A stretch of DNA of 64,000 nt from Paenibacillus_I sp035510375. GTDB lineage: Bacteria > Bacillota > Bacilli > Paenibacillales > Paenibacillaceae. The notes below the pieces were generated by a model. It was not told the origin of the DNA and did no database searches. It was given only the letters and a program-made list of their open reading frames with translations. The DNA lies in the NCBI RefSeq assembly GCF_035510375.1, contig NZ_DATKHG010000023.1. One strand, 5' to 3'. Position numbers and translations under genes: made by a program. Positions within the stretch are counted from its first letter, which is position 1. Every line of letters begins with the position of its first letter. Of the stretch, positions 1 through 8,870 are shown piece by piece.

Positions 1-307
1 ATCAAGGAAAATCGGTCTGAACCCATCCTTACGCTAGCAAATAGGTCATAAACACGCCGGAATACATGGAATATTTATCTATAATTACATATTGTGGATG
101 TATTCGTTGTGTAGGTATAATTTTCAGCGGGAATTTAGGATCGTTATATTGCGGCTTGCTTCAATCGAAAAGGACTAAGGGAGTGTGAACACATTCTCTC
201 TTAGTCCTTTTTTGTGCGCGGATAATAATGATGGAAGGATCGGGACAAACGTGCCATAATCTTGTTATCCAATCAAATAACCCTGAGGTGTTAAATGGTG
301 ACGATCT
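1..307. other. Leader region upstream of the kinase relic, no gene seen
   Basis: I see no protein-coding gene here. It holds the hairpin at 168-214. Positions about 220-270 (a GATAATAA stretch, then CATAATCTTGTTATCC) are closely matched at about 10780-10830, upstream of the intact paralogous kinase. The duplication that produced the relic therefore includes this non-coding leader and starts at or before position 168. CATAAT at about 257 is a plausible -10 box, but no good -35 box is visible. Confidence 0.6.
168..214 (+). terminator. Terminator-like hairpin, duplicated at 10731
   Basis: A 16-base left arm (AAAAGGACTAAGGGAG) pairs with CTCTCTTAGTCCTTTT after a short loop and is followed by a T run. 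This is a rho-independent terminator shape. A diverged copy sits at 10731-10777, the same distance before the intact kinase, so it may terminate upstream transcription or act as a leader attenuator. Confidence 0.7.
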
Positions 308-1698
308 ATGCACTTTAAAAAAATACAGACGAAAGTTTTTTATGCCATGTTGATTACGTCATTGATACCGGTTGGGATTATTTCCGCCATCCTTTTTTTC
401 ATGATCAAGCAGACCATCGATACGGAAGTGTCGGTCTCGACCAACCGTACGGCCGTGGATATCCAAGAAAAAGTGGAAGAGTATTTTCTTAATTTAGAGA
501 ACGGGGTTTACAACATCTATTACAACACCAAATTATTGAAAGCGCTTCAAAACAGGAGCCGGATTCAGGCCGACAACACCGACGATTATGAGGTCTCTCA
601 GGACATTCGCCGATTCTTCGCTTCCCTGTATAACTTCAGCAATATAAACGATATTCTGGGCATTTATTTATTTAACCAAAAAGGGGACATGGTGGATTAT
701 TTCACCCCCTCGTCCGCTTTCTTAAGCGGTTCCCAATACGCCGATGCATACCCGGAGGATATGCGTATAGGCTCCGGTCAGCCTACCGTCAACATCGTAT
801 ACAACAAATGGTTCAAGGAAGATATTCTTCATTACGCCGAGCCTATTTTATTTCACGGCGATACGCCGATCGGGCTGGTCGGGATCGATCTGAAAGTGCA
901 GCCTTTCCGCGGCTTGGTGGAGAAATACAACCTGTTTCCGGGCAGCAAGATCATCATACTTGACCGTGATGACAAGATTGTTTATCACACCGAACGAAGC
1001 AATTGATCGACGATGAGTACAAATCCCAGATTGTCCGCAAGGAGGCGGAATTGAAGGCGCTTCAAGTGCAGATCAATCCCCATTTTCTATACAACACGTT
1101 GCAAACGATGGGAAGTATCGCCAGCTTGCGGAACGCGCCGGAAATCAAGGCGATGTGCAAGTCGTTAAGCAATATGTTCCGCTACAGCATCAAGATGCGG
1201 GACGAATGGGTTCCGGTCAAGGAAGAGCTGACACATGTCCGCAATTATTTGATTATCATCAATAAGCGTTACGGGGATATCCTTCGGACCCGGATCGTGG
1301 TCGAAGGGGCCGCGAACCGCTGCTTGATGCCCAAGCTTATTTTTCAGCCGATCGTGGAAAATTGCATTGAGCACGGCCTGACTCCGTCGGGCAGGCCGAA
1401 TAAGTTGCTGAAATTGAAAGTTCATGCCGATCACGACAGCGGCTTGCTTATGGTGCATATCATGGATAACGGCGTGGGGATGGCATCCGCCAAAGTGGAG
1501 AAATTGAACGGGGATCTGGCCGCCTCATTCTTTCATTCGACCTTGAGGAAGGATGATTCCATCGGCCTGCTCAATGTTCAGACAAGAATCCGGATGCTGT
1601 GCGGACCTGAATACGGTCTGTCCGTTGCGAGCAAGGTCGGGTCGGGAACAGTCGTAACGATACGTCTGCCGCTAAGAGGGGAGGAACGGGATGTTTAA
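308..1698 (+). pseudogene. Sensor histidine kinase relic (YesM type), internal deletion and frameshift
   Basis: The first reading frame (308-1006) gives a 232-residue piece with an N-terminal membrane segment and the extracellular sensor domain, ending abruptly after a VYHTE stretch. The second frame (TTG at 1003 to 1698) gives the phospho-acceptor region (NPHFLYNTLQ) and the HATPase domain with an ENCIEHGL N-box. Both pieces align almost residue for residue with the intact 575-residue kinase at 10864. The part absent is the end of the sensor domain, the second membrane segment and HAMP. Aligning the DNA gives a 340-base deletion near 992, which shifts frame. The pieces overlap by four bases, so both could be translated, but a working transmembrane kinase is unlikely. 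Confidence 0.85.
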
Positions 1699-2198
1699 AG
1701 TGGTTATCGTGGATGATGAAATCTGGCTGAGGGCTGCCTTTGTATGTATTTATGATGAAAACGCAGCTGCTGGACACCTTCTATTCGCTCATTATCGCGT
1801 ATACCACGTTTATGCTGCCGGTGTGCGTGATGATGCTGAAAGGCTTCTTCGACTCCATTCCCTACGACATGGAGGAGTCGGCGATGATTGACGGCTGCAG
1901 CCGTCTCGACATCGTAATCCGCATGATTATTCCGCTTTCGCTGCCGAGCATTATCGCTACCTCGCTATTTGCTTTTGTCGGTGCCTGGAACGAATTTTTG
2001 TTCGCGTTTACGTTTATCAACAAGGACGAATTCCGAACGCTTACTCCCGGCCTGTCGCTGCTGCGCGGTCTGTTCACCACAGACTGGGGCAGCCTGATGG
2101 CGGCGTCCGTCCTCTCGGTTGTGCCTATCGCCCTGGCGTTCGCATACTTGCAGCGTTTCTTGGTGGCGGGGCTTACGGCGGGATCCGTCAAAGGTTAG
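1691..2198 (+). pseudogene. Response regulator start fused to a MalG-type permease tail (deletion relic)
   Basis: The first 13 or so codons (MFKVVIVDDEIWLR) match the start of the response regulator at 12584. At about 1732 the sequence switches to the middle of the permease at 16723 and continues to that permease's stop, giving a 152-residue frame from TTG 1740 with the EAA-type permease loop. Offsets against the intact set imply loss of 4,477 bases: the rest of the regulator, the lipoprotein, the first permease and half of the second. The joint is out of frame, so no hybrid protein is made. The permease tail has at most three membrane segments and no partner, so function is doubtful. Confidence 0.85.
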
Positions 2199-2339
2199 CA
2201 GGTGAGCGTTATAAGGGTTGACCGCGGGAGGCATAAAGGAATACGCCCAGCTTTCCGCTTCTCTCCGATCAATTTTGTATAGCATTTTGGGCAACTCCGT
2301 AGTCTATGCACTTGCCGGCAAATCAAGCATAATAGGAGC

Positions 2340-2355
2340 ATGTAATCGCTTACAA
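2340..2355 (+). promoter_or_regulatory. Candidate CcpA cre operator before the sugar ABC operon
   Basis: The 16 bases ATGTAATCGCTTACAA fit the Gram-positive cre consensus WTGNAANCGNWNNCW at every defined position and are nearly palindromic. The site lies 28 bases before the lipoprotein start and just downstream of a possible -10 box (CATAAT near 2327). This is a position where CcpA would block transcription when preferred sugars are present. That role is inferred from the match. Confidence 0.7.
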
Positions 2356-2382
2356 TAAAATGCATGGGAGGGTTACCGAGAG

Positions 2383-3774
2383 ATGAAGCGCAGCCTTTAT
2401 GGGATACTGCTTCTTTTGATGCTCGTATCTATTGTGCTTTCAGCCTGCTCTGGCGGCAGTGCAGGGAATGGCGAATCCGGCGCCGGCAACGGCGCCGAAG
2501 CGTCGGGGAATAAGGCGAGCGGTGCCAATGCAGCCGCCGACACGAAAGAAGTCGTCGAACTGACCTGGATGACGCGCCCCCCGAGCAACGATGAGCAGGC
2601 CAGGATCCGAAAAGAAACGATAATCGATCCTTTCGAACGAAAGTATCCGAATATCAAGCTCAAGCTGATCGAAAACCAGGATCCCGATCTGCTTACCCGC
2701 CAGCAATTGGCGGCAGGAGCCGGTCCGGATATTATCGTCGTTGACGGACCGACGACCTTAATGCAATTCGCATCGGCCGGTTATCTGCTCCCGCTGGATT
2801 CATATACGGAGAAGTACGGCTGGAAGAACAAGTTTTACGATTGGGCTTTCCAAACCGGATTCTATGAAGGGAAGCTGTACGGACTGCCCGGTTCGTACGA
2901 ATCGCTTGTGGTCTGGTACAACAAGGATATGTTCGAGCAAAACGGGTGGAAGACGCCGACCGGCTTTGATGAATTCATGGCGCTGAACGAGCAAATCAAG
3001 CAGGCGGGCATTATGCCTTTTGCATTCGGAACCACAGAATTCAGGGCATCGAATGAATGGTGGCTGTCCCTGGTCTATAACTCTTATTTGGGCGCCGACG
3101 AATTCAAGAAAGTACTGAAGAACGAAACACCTTGGACCAGCGATCTGGTCAAGCAGGCCACACAAACCTGGGTGGACATTTGGCAGAAGGGTTACATCAA
3201 CGACAAGCAGTCCCATTCCATTTCGCTGGAGGACGCCTGGTTCCTCTTCAATAACCAGAAGGCCGCGATGAAAATGGAGGGCACATGGGCGCTGGATCGG
3301 CTCATTACGAGCCCGCCGCCGTTCGAGACTGATTTCTTCGTGATGCCGGCCTGGCGGAGCGGTGTCGAGCCGACATTGCCGATGGCTCTGGGGGAAGCGG
3401 TGGGCATAAACGCCAAAACAAAATATCCCGACGAAACGGCGGCCTTCCTCGATTTCTTCTACGGGGCGGAACGCGCCAAATCCCAGCTTGAGCTTGGGAC
3501 GTTCATGCCGATCAACGGCATCGACATCGCGCAAGCGCAGACGAAAAGCCCGTTGGTCGAAAAGGTGTATACCGAGCTGAACAGCGCCTTTGAGAAAGGA
3601 AACCCGGGATACGCCTCCTGGACATACTGGCCGCCGAGAGCCCAGCAATATTTGTGGGATAACATCGACTCGGTTTTCCTGGGACAAATGACGGTGGACG
3701 ATTACCTGGCGGAAGCGCAGAAAAAAGCGGATGAAGATGAAGCGGAAGGAATGCTCTTCAAGTTCAATGATTGA
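2383..3774 (+). CDS. ABC transporter sugar-binding lipoprotein (family 1 extracellular solute-binding)
   Basis: This 463-residue lipoprotein would capture a sugar or oligosaccharide outside the membrane and deliver it to the two permeases encoded next. A signal peptide ends in a lipobox (LSAC, acylated Cys at residue 22), followed by a Gly/Ala/Ser-rich linker to about residue 55 and the MalE/UgpB-like fold (GAGPDIIVVDGP, WYNKDMFEQNGW-type segments). A GGGAGGG ribosome site lies about 10 bases before ATG. A cre box lies upstream. No ATPase gene is in the operon, which is normal for CUT1 systems sharing MsmX-type ATPases. The substrate cannot be read from sequence. Confidence 0.92.
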   Translation: MKRSLYGILLLLMLVSIVLSACSGGSAGNGESGAGNGAEASGNKASGANAAADTKEVVELTWMTRPPSNDEQARIRKETIIDPFERKYPNIKLKLIENQDPDLLTRQQLAAGAGPDIIVVDGPTTLMQFASAGYLLPLDSYTEKYGWKNKFYDWAFQTGFYEGKLYGLPGSYESLVVWYNKDMFEQNGWKTPTGFDEFMALNEQIKQAGIMPFAFGTTEFRASNEWWLSLVYNSYLGADEFKKVLKNETPWTSDLVKQATQTWVDIWQKGYINDKQSHSISLEDAWFLFNNQKAAMKMEGTWALDRLITSPPPFETDFFVMPAWRSGVEPTLPMALGEAVGINAKTKYPDETAAFLDFFYGAERAKSQLELGTFMPINGIDIAQAQTKSPLVEKVYTELNSAFEKGNPGYASWTYWPPRAQQYLWDNIDSVFLGQMTVDDYLAEAQKKADEDEAEGMLFKFND

Positions 3775-3788
3775 GAGGAGAGCCGCTC

Positions 3789-4715
3789 ATGGAAGCGCAT
3801 ATGCACGCTAGTACGGCAGTCAATGCGGCTGATGCCGGCAAGCAAAGAAAGCGCAGGCTGGCGTGGCTGCCGTGGCTGCTGCTGTCGCCGACCTTGCTCC
3901 TGTTGTCCGTCGTCATCAGCGGACCGCTCATAGGCACCTTGTTCTTGTCGCTGTCGGACTGGAACGGGATCAATAAGCCGGAATTCATCGGTTTCGCCAA
4001 TTTCGCGGAGCTGCTGCAGGACAAAATCTTTTATGCCGCCCTTTGGAACAATGTCAAATGGATGCTTTTTTTTCTGACCATCCCGGTCATCATGGGACTC
4101 TCGGCGGCCATGTTCGTAAGCAAAGTGACCCGGGGGCAAATGCTGTACCGTACACTTCTGTTCCTGCCTTACATCGTATCGACGGTCGTCACGGCGAAAA
4201 TATGGCAGGGGATATACAGTCCCTACTTCGGGATTAACACCGTGTTCGAGAAGTGGGGGTGGGATTTCCTCAAGGTTTCATGGCTCGGCGATACGAGAGT
4301 CGCGTTATTTTCCGTGGCCGTGGCGGACACGTGGCATTTTTGGGGCTTTCTTGTCGTGCTTTTTCTCGTTGCGCTGCATCAGCTGGACCGCACGCTCGAA
4401 GAGGCGGCTACTGTTGACGGAGCGAGCAGGGCCAGAATCGTGTGGCATATCGTGCTTCCCCAGCTTCGCCCGACGCTCGTGCTTGTCTACATGCTCCTCG
4501 TCATCTGGTCATTCGCGGCTTTCGACTACGTGTTCGTGATGACGCAAGGCGGTCCGGGCAACGCTTCCGAGCTTATCGCAACCTATATGTATAAATTGGC
4601 CTTATACAGCCAAGAGCCGGGTTATGCCAGCGCCATCGCGCTGACCATGGGGCTGTTCAGTCTGATCGTCATCCTCGGTTTCGGGCTCGTGAAGAAGAAA
4701 GGCTGGGATGTCTGA
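3789..4715 (+). CDS. Sugar ABC transporter permease, MalF/UgpA type
   Basis: A 308-residue inner-membrane permease with about six hydrophobic segments. The first is at about 25-45 after a Lys/Arg-rich N terminus. The conserved cytoplasmic EAA loop near residue 215 (LEEAATVDGASRARIVWHI) docks the shared ATPase. ATG 3789 is preferred over the upstream in-frame TTG 3771 because GAGAGGAG lies 8 bases ahead of it. Its stop overlaps the start of the next permease (TGATG), which indicates translational coupling and a heterodimeric channel. Confidence 0.92.
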   Translation: MEAHMHASTAVNAADAGKQRKRRLAWLPWLLLSPTLLLLSVVISGPLIGTLFLSLSDWNGINKPEFIGFANFAELLQDKIFYAALWNNVKWMLFFLTIPVIMGLSAAMFVSKVTRGQMLYRTLLFLPYIVSTVVTAKIWQGIYSPYFGINTVFEKWGWDFLKVSWLGDTRVALFSVAVADTWHFWGFLVVLFLVALHQLDRTLEEAATVDGASRARIVWHIVLPQLRPTLVLVYMLLVIWSFAAFDYVFVMTQGGPGNASELIATYMYKLALYSQEPGYASAIALTMGLFSLIVILGFGLVKKKGWDV

Positions 4716-5533
4716 TGCCAAGGCGTTTCGATTGGAGGCACCTGCCGCTGCTTGCGGCGCTTGCGTTTACGCTTGCGCCTCTCATTCTTCTATTTAATAA
4801 CGGGCTGAAGCCGCGCGATGAATTTATGGGCGATCCGCTCGGTTTTCCCGGCAGGCTGGCCTTCGAGAACATTGCGGAAGCTTGGACGAAGGCCGGATAC
4901 GGGCAAGCGTTCTGGAACAGCTTTATCGTCGGCGCCGCAACGATTGTGATCGTCTGCTTAACGGCGGGCATGGCCGCATATGCGCTGTCGAAGCTCAACT
5001 TCAAAGGCTCAAATCTTATCATGGGCGTCCTGTTGTTCACGATGTCCATTCCGATGGGGCTGTTTCTCGTGCCGTTGTTCTATTTGTGGAAAAACTTTCA
5101 GCTCATGGATACGCTGCAGGGAATCATCCTGATTTACGCCGCGATTTTTCTGCCGTTTAATATTTTTATGCTCCGCTCCTTCTTCGTCGGCATCCCGAAT
5201 GAATTGCTGGACAGCGGACGCGTGGACGGCTGTAACGAGCTTCGGCTCATGCTGCAAATCGTGTTTCCTTTGGCGAAGCCCGCGTTTTTGACGGCTGCGC
5301 TTCTGGTGGGCTTGTGGACATGGAATGAATTTTTCTTCGCCAACGCATTCCTGCAAACGGATGAACTAAAGACGGTGTCGACGCGCTATCTCGTTTTCAC
5401 GGGACGATTCCAGTCGGATTGGACGCTGATCTCGGCAGCCGGCGTCATCACGATTTTCCCGGTGGTAGCCGCATACATTTTTCTGCAAAGACGGTTTATC
5501 GAAGGGATTACGGAAGGCAGCCTGAAGGGCTAG
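4715..5533 (+). CDS. Sugar ABC transporter permease, MalG/UgpE type
   Basis: A 272-residue permease, partner of the preceding MalF-type protein. It has six predicted membrane segments and the EAA loop at about 180-200 (ELLDSGRVDGCNELRLMLQI), where one expects E-A-A; here the Ala pair is replaced by L-D-S. The C terminus ends in the EGITEGSLKG-type tail usual for CUT1 MalG homologues. It starts inside the TGATG overlap and is followed after 32 bases by the glycohydrolase-type enzyme gene, so all are probably one transcript. Confidence 0.92.
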   Translation: MPRRFDWRHLPLLAALAFTLAPLILLFNNGLKPRDEFMGDPLGFPGRLAFENIAEAWTKAGYGQAFWNSFIVGAATIVIVCLTAGMAAYALSKLNFKGSNLIMGVLLFTMSIPMGLFLVPLFYLWKNFQLMDTLQGIILIYAAIFLPFNIFMLRSFFVGIPNELLDSGRVDGCNELRLMLQIVFPLAKPAFLTAALLVGLWTWNEFFFANAFLQTDELKTVSTRYLVFTGRFQSDWTLISAAGVITIFPVVAAYIFLQRRFIEGITEGSLKG

Positions 5534-5565
5534 ACCGAAAAAATCAGTATGGGGAGATGAGGGGA

Positions 5566-7743
5566 ATGACCACTACGGAAAAAGAAGCGACGGCCGCGGT
5601 AACGATTCCCGCCGATTATATCGAACGAGTATACGCCGGCTGGCTCGGCAAGGTGATCGGCGTGCGGCACGGAGGCAATGTGGAGGGCTGGACCTATGAG
5701 CGGCTGCAGCGGACGTTCGGGGAAATAACCGACTACCTGCATCAGTTTAATAATTTCGCGGCCGACGATGATACGAACGGCCCGATGTTTTTCCTGCGCG
5801 CCCTGGAGGACTATACGCACACGCTGGATATTACCCCGGAGCAAATGGGACTCGCATGGTTGAACTACGCGCCGGACGGCCACGGCTTTTTCTGGTGGGG
5901 CGGCTACGGCAAATCGACCGAGCATACCGCCTACCTGAATCTGAAGAACGGCATTGCGGCACCTCGTTCCGGGAGCATCGAGCAGAACGGCCCGGCGGTG
6001 GCGGAACAGATCGGCGGACAGATCTTCATTGACGCATGGGGCCTGATTGCACCGAATCAACCGGAGCTGGCAGCGAAATACGCGGACAAAATCGCAAGCG
6101 TGTCGCATGACGGAAACGGTAAATACGGAGGCATGTTCATCGCCGCCTGTATAGCGGCCGCTTTCGGGGAGTCTTCCATCGAGGCGATAATAGAGGCGGG
6201 CCTGTCCGTCATTCCGCCGGACTGCGAATATGCTTGCGTAACGCGCGATCTGGTGCGTTTCCACAGGGAGCATCCGGATCATTGGCGCGAATGCTTCCAA
6301 TACGTTCACGATCATTACGGTTATGACAAGTACCCCGGCAACTGCCACATCATCCCGAACTCGGCCGTCATCATTCTGTCGCTGCTGTATGGGAAAGGGG
6401 AGTTCACGAGCTCGATCAACATCTGCAATATGTGCGGCTGGGACACGGACTGCAACGTGGCGAACGTCGGCACGATTCTCGGGGTGAAAAACGGGCTGTC
6501 CGGCATAGACATGTCCTGGCGCAAGCCGATCAATGACTTTCTCTGCTGCTCGAGCGTCATCGGGACGTTGAATAGTCTGGACCTGCCCTGGTGCGCGTCC
6601 TATATCGCACGACTGGGCTACAAGATTGCCGGAGTCCGGCCGCCTGCGGAATGGGCTCCGATTCTTGAGCAAGCCGGCCCCCGTTATCATTTTGAATATC
6701 CGGGATCCACGCACGCATTCCGTGTGGACAGCGACGCAGCGGGAATCACGGGATTCGTCGAAAATACCGAGGAGGCGGCGCACAGCGGCGAGCGTTCGCT
6801 GAAGGTTGTGTTCGATTACGCCAACGGCGGTTTCGGCTACCGCGCCTATGTCAAAACGTACTATGAGCCGCAGGATTTCAACGACAGCAGGTACGATCCG
6901 AGCTTTTCCCCTCTGCTGTATCCCGGCCAAACGATCGAGTGTCATGTTCTTGTACCCGACGGGAAAATTACGGACCTGGCCGCCAAGCTGTACATTAAAG
7001 ACCGGAACTCGGGAAGGCGGATTTATGGCGAGGAGAAAAAAGTCAGCGCAGATCAATGGGAACAGCTTTCCTTCCGAATTCCTTTCATGTACGGGGTATG
7101 CATTTCGGAGGCGGGGGTTGAATTCGTGCCGGTACAGGAAGAAAGGCGTCACTTGGCGCTTCCGTCCTTGATCGCTTATATCGACGACTTCCATTTCTTC
7201 GGCGGGCCGGATTATGCAATCGATTTTGCCGGTGAAAGGCTGGAGCCTTGGAACGGTCTCCACGTTGAGGTGAGCCAGTTGACGTTCCTCCGGGGGATAT
7301 GGACATTGGAGGACGGCGAATTGAGCGGGAGCTATTCGGGCGAGCCGGCTGAAGCGTATACGGGGGATCTGCAGTGGAGGAACTATGCCTTTGAAGCGGA
7401 GATGATTCCGAAGCTGGGGGACCATCATCATATCAATTTCCGCGTGCAAGGCGGCATTCGTTCATACGCGGCAGGCTTGACAAAAGACGGACGGCTGGCG
7501 TTATATAAAAATGACAACGGTTACACGGAACTTGCGTCGTGCGCGTTCGATTGGGAGCCGGATCAAGCCTGTACGCTTCGTGTGGAAGCGAGAGATAATG
7601 TGTTTGAAATTTTGGCCGGGGGCCGGAAGTTGATCACCTATGAGGACACTGATCGTCCCTACCTGTACGGACAGGTCGGTTTCTCCAACTGGGGCGGAAG
7701 CCATACCCATTACACGCGTTTTGCCGTAAAGGAACTGGCGTAA
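5566..7743 (+). CDS. ADP-ribosylglycohydrolase-family enzyme with C-terminal lectin-like domain
   Basis: A 725-residue protein, likely cytoplasmic as no signal peptide is seen. Residues about 15-350 show the ADP-ribosylglycohydrolase fold with its metal-binding acid clusters (ADDDTNGP near residue 65, GWDTDCNVANVG near residue 300). Family members remove N-glycosidic or ADP-ribosyl groups. Residues about 610-725 resemble a concanavalin/LamG-type beta sandwich (FEAEM, INFRVQGG, GQVGFSNWGG). Being in a sugar-uptake operon, it more probably hydrolyses an imported glycoside than acts in ADP-ribose signalling; that is inference. ATG 5566 is chosen because GGGGAG lies 9 bases before it. The upstream in-frame extension overlaps the permease gene and lacks a ribosome site. 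Confidence 0.82.
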   Translation: MTTTEKEATAAVTIPADYIERVYAGWLGKVIGVRHGGNVEGWTYERLQRTFGEITDYLHQFNNFAADDDTNGPMFFLRALEDYTHTLDITPEQMGLAWLNYAPDGHGFFWWGGYGKSTEHTAYLNLKNGIAAPRSGSIEQNGPAVAEQIGGQIFIDAWGLIAPNQPELAAKYADKIASVSHDGNGKYGGMFIAACIAAAFGESSIEAIIEAGLSVIPPDCEYACVTRDLVRFHREHPDHWRECFQYVHDHYGYDKYPGNCHIIPNSAVIILSLLYGKGEFTSSINICNMCGWDTDCNVANVGTILGVKNGLSGIDMSWRKPINDFLCCSSVIGTLNSLDLPWCASYIARLGYKIAGVRPPAEWAPILEQAGPRYHFEYPGSTHAFRVDSDAAGITGFVENTEEAAHSGERSLKVVFDYANGGFGYRAYVKTYYEPQDFNDSRYDPSFSPLLYPGQTIECHVLVPDGKITDLAAKLYIKDRNSGRRIYGEEKKVSADQWEQLSFRIPFMYGVCISEAGVEFVPVQEERRHLALPSLIAYIDDFHFFGGPDYAIDFAGERLEPWNGLHVEVSQLTFLRGIWTLEDGELSGSYSGEPAEAYTGDLQWRNYAFEAEMIPKLGDHHHINFRVQGGIRSYAAGLTKDGRLALYKNDNGYTELASCAFDWEPDQACTLRVEARDNVFEILAGGRKLITYEDTDRPYLYGQVGFSNWGGSHTHYTRFAVKELA

Positions 7744-7781
7744 CGCAAACGCCTGTCGGCCAAGCAAATAAGGAGGGCGCC

Positions 7782-8870
7782 ATGAAAATCGAGATCGTAA
7801 TTGCGGAAGACGAGCAGAATGTGAATCGCAGCCTTTCGGAATACATTGAGGAACTGGGCCCTCCTTTCAAGCTGGCGGGAAGTGTCTACAACGGTTTGCA
7901 GGCGCTGGAGCTCATCAAGAACCGGAAGGTCGACATCCTTTTGACCGACATTCGGATGCCCCGTATGGATGGGCTGGTCTTGATGGATCATGTCCGCCGG
8001 CATCAGCCGAAAACCGAAATTATTGTTTTGAGCGGTCACAACGATTTTCAATATGCGCAAAAAGCGATTAAATTCGGAGCGTGCGATTATTTGCTGAAGC
8101 CGCTCCGCAAGGAGGAACTGGTTCAAGCCTTTAAAAGGATCGCATCCTTGCTGTATAAAGACGCGGGCTCTTACGTTTCGCTGATGATGCAGCAGCAAAA
8201 GTGGGATATGTCCCTGATCCGGATTGAATCGGCGATGTTCGATGAGATCGAGATCGGCAATACGGTCGGAGCCCGTGACGCGGGGCTTCGATTTTTGTCT
8301 GAAATACGAAGGAAAGCGGACCATGATCATGTACGCATGATCGGTTACATGACCGACAGCCTTCTTGCGCTTAACAAGCGGCTATCCACTTTCGATAATA
8401 TACAGACCTACATTGGCCCCAAATGGGATGCGCTGAAAGCGGTGCTTACCCCGCGATTTTCCCTTGAGGAATTGGAGGAGACGGTGCTCGGGTTCGTTAT
8501 GGATTGCGCTGGAATCGTTAAAAATTTGCGCGAACAGACCAGTCCGGACGTTCTTTATCGCTGCCGAACCATCCTTGAGGAACAGTTCACACGCGATTTG
8601 CCGCAGCACGAAATGGCCGAACTGGTCGGGGTAACCGTATCCCATCTGTGCCGGCTGTTCAAAAAGGAATTCGGCGTCACCTACACCGAATATGTCAATC
8701 AGCTGCGCATTGCCAAGGCCCGAGAGCTGCTGCGCGTGCCGGGCATCAAGGTAATGGAAATCTCCTCGCGAGTCGGATATCGCAACGTCACGTACTTTAC
8801 CAGGATGTTCAAGCGCTATACAGGCCTATCTCCACAAGAATACAGGGATAAGCGGGCGATCGGAGAGTGA
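7782..8870 (+). CDS. YesN-like response regulator, REC plus AraC-type HTH
   Basis: A 362-residue regulator. The receiver domain is at about 1-125, with the acidic pair (AEDE, residues 8-11), the phospho-acceptor Asp in DILLTDIRMPRMDG near residue 53, and a Lys in LLKPL near 107. Residues about 250-355 form an AraC/XylS double helix-turn-helix (LVGVTVSHLCRLFKKEFG, then ISSRVGYRNVTYFTRMFKRY). The AAGGAGG site lies 6 bases before ATG. It overlaps the kinase gene by four bases (GTGA). It probably activates the preceding ABC operon on phosphorylation by that kinase. Confidence 0.9.
   Translation: MKIEIVIAEDEQNVNRSLSEYIEELGPPFKLAGSVYNGLQALELIKNRKVDILLTDIRMPRMDGLVLMDHVRRHQPKTEIIVLSGHNDFQYAQKAIKFGACDYLLKPLRKEELVQAFKRIASLLYKDAGSYVSLMMQQQKWDMSLIRIESAMFDEIEIGNTVGARDAGLRFLSEIRRKADHDHVRMIGYMTDSLLALNKRLSTFDNIQTYIGPKWDALKAVLTPRFSLEELEETVLGFVMDCAGIVKNLREQTSPDVLYRCRTILEEQFTRDLPQHEMAELVGVTVSHLCRLFKKEFGVTYTEYVNQLRIAKARELLRVPGIKVMEISSRVGYRNVTYFTRMFKRYTGLSPQEYRDKRAIGE

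Noticed and set aside
5530..7449. A 639-residue open frame on the - strand
   Set aside because: It is the antisense shadow of the glycohydrolase-type gene, has no ribosome site and an Arg/His-rich composition typical of high-GC reverse frames.
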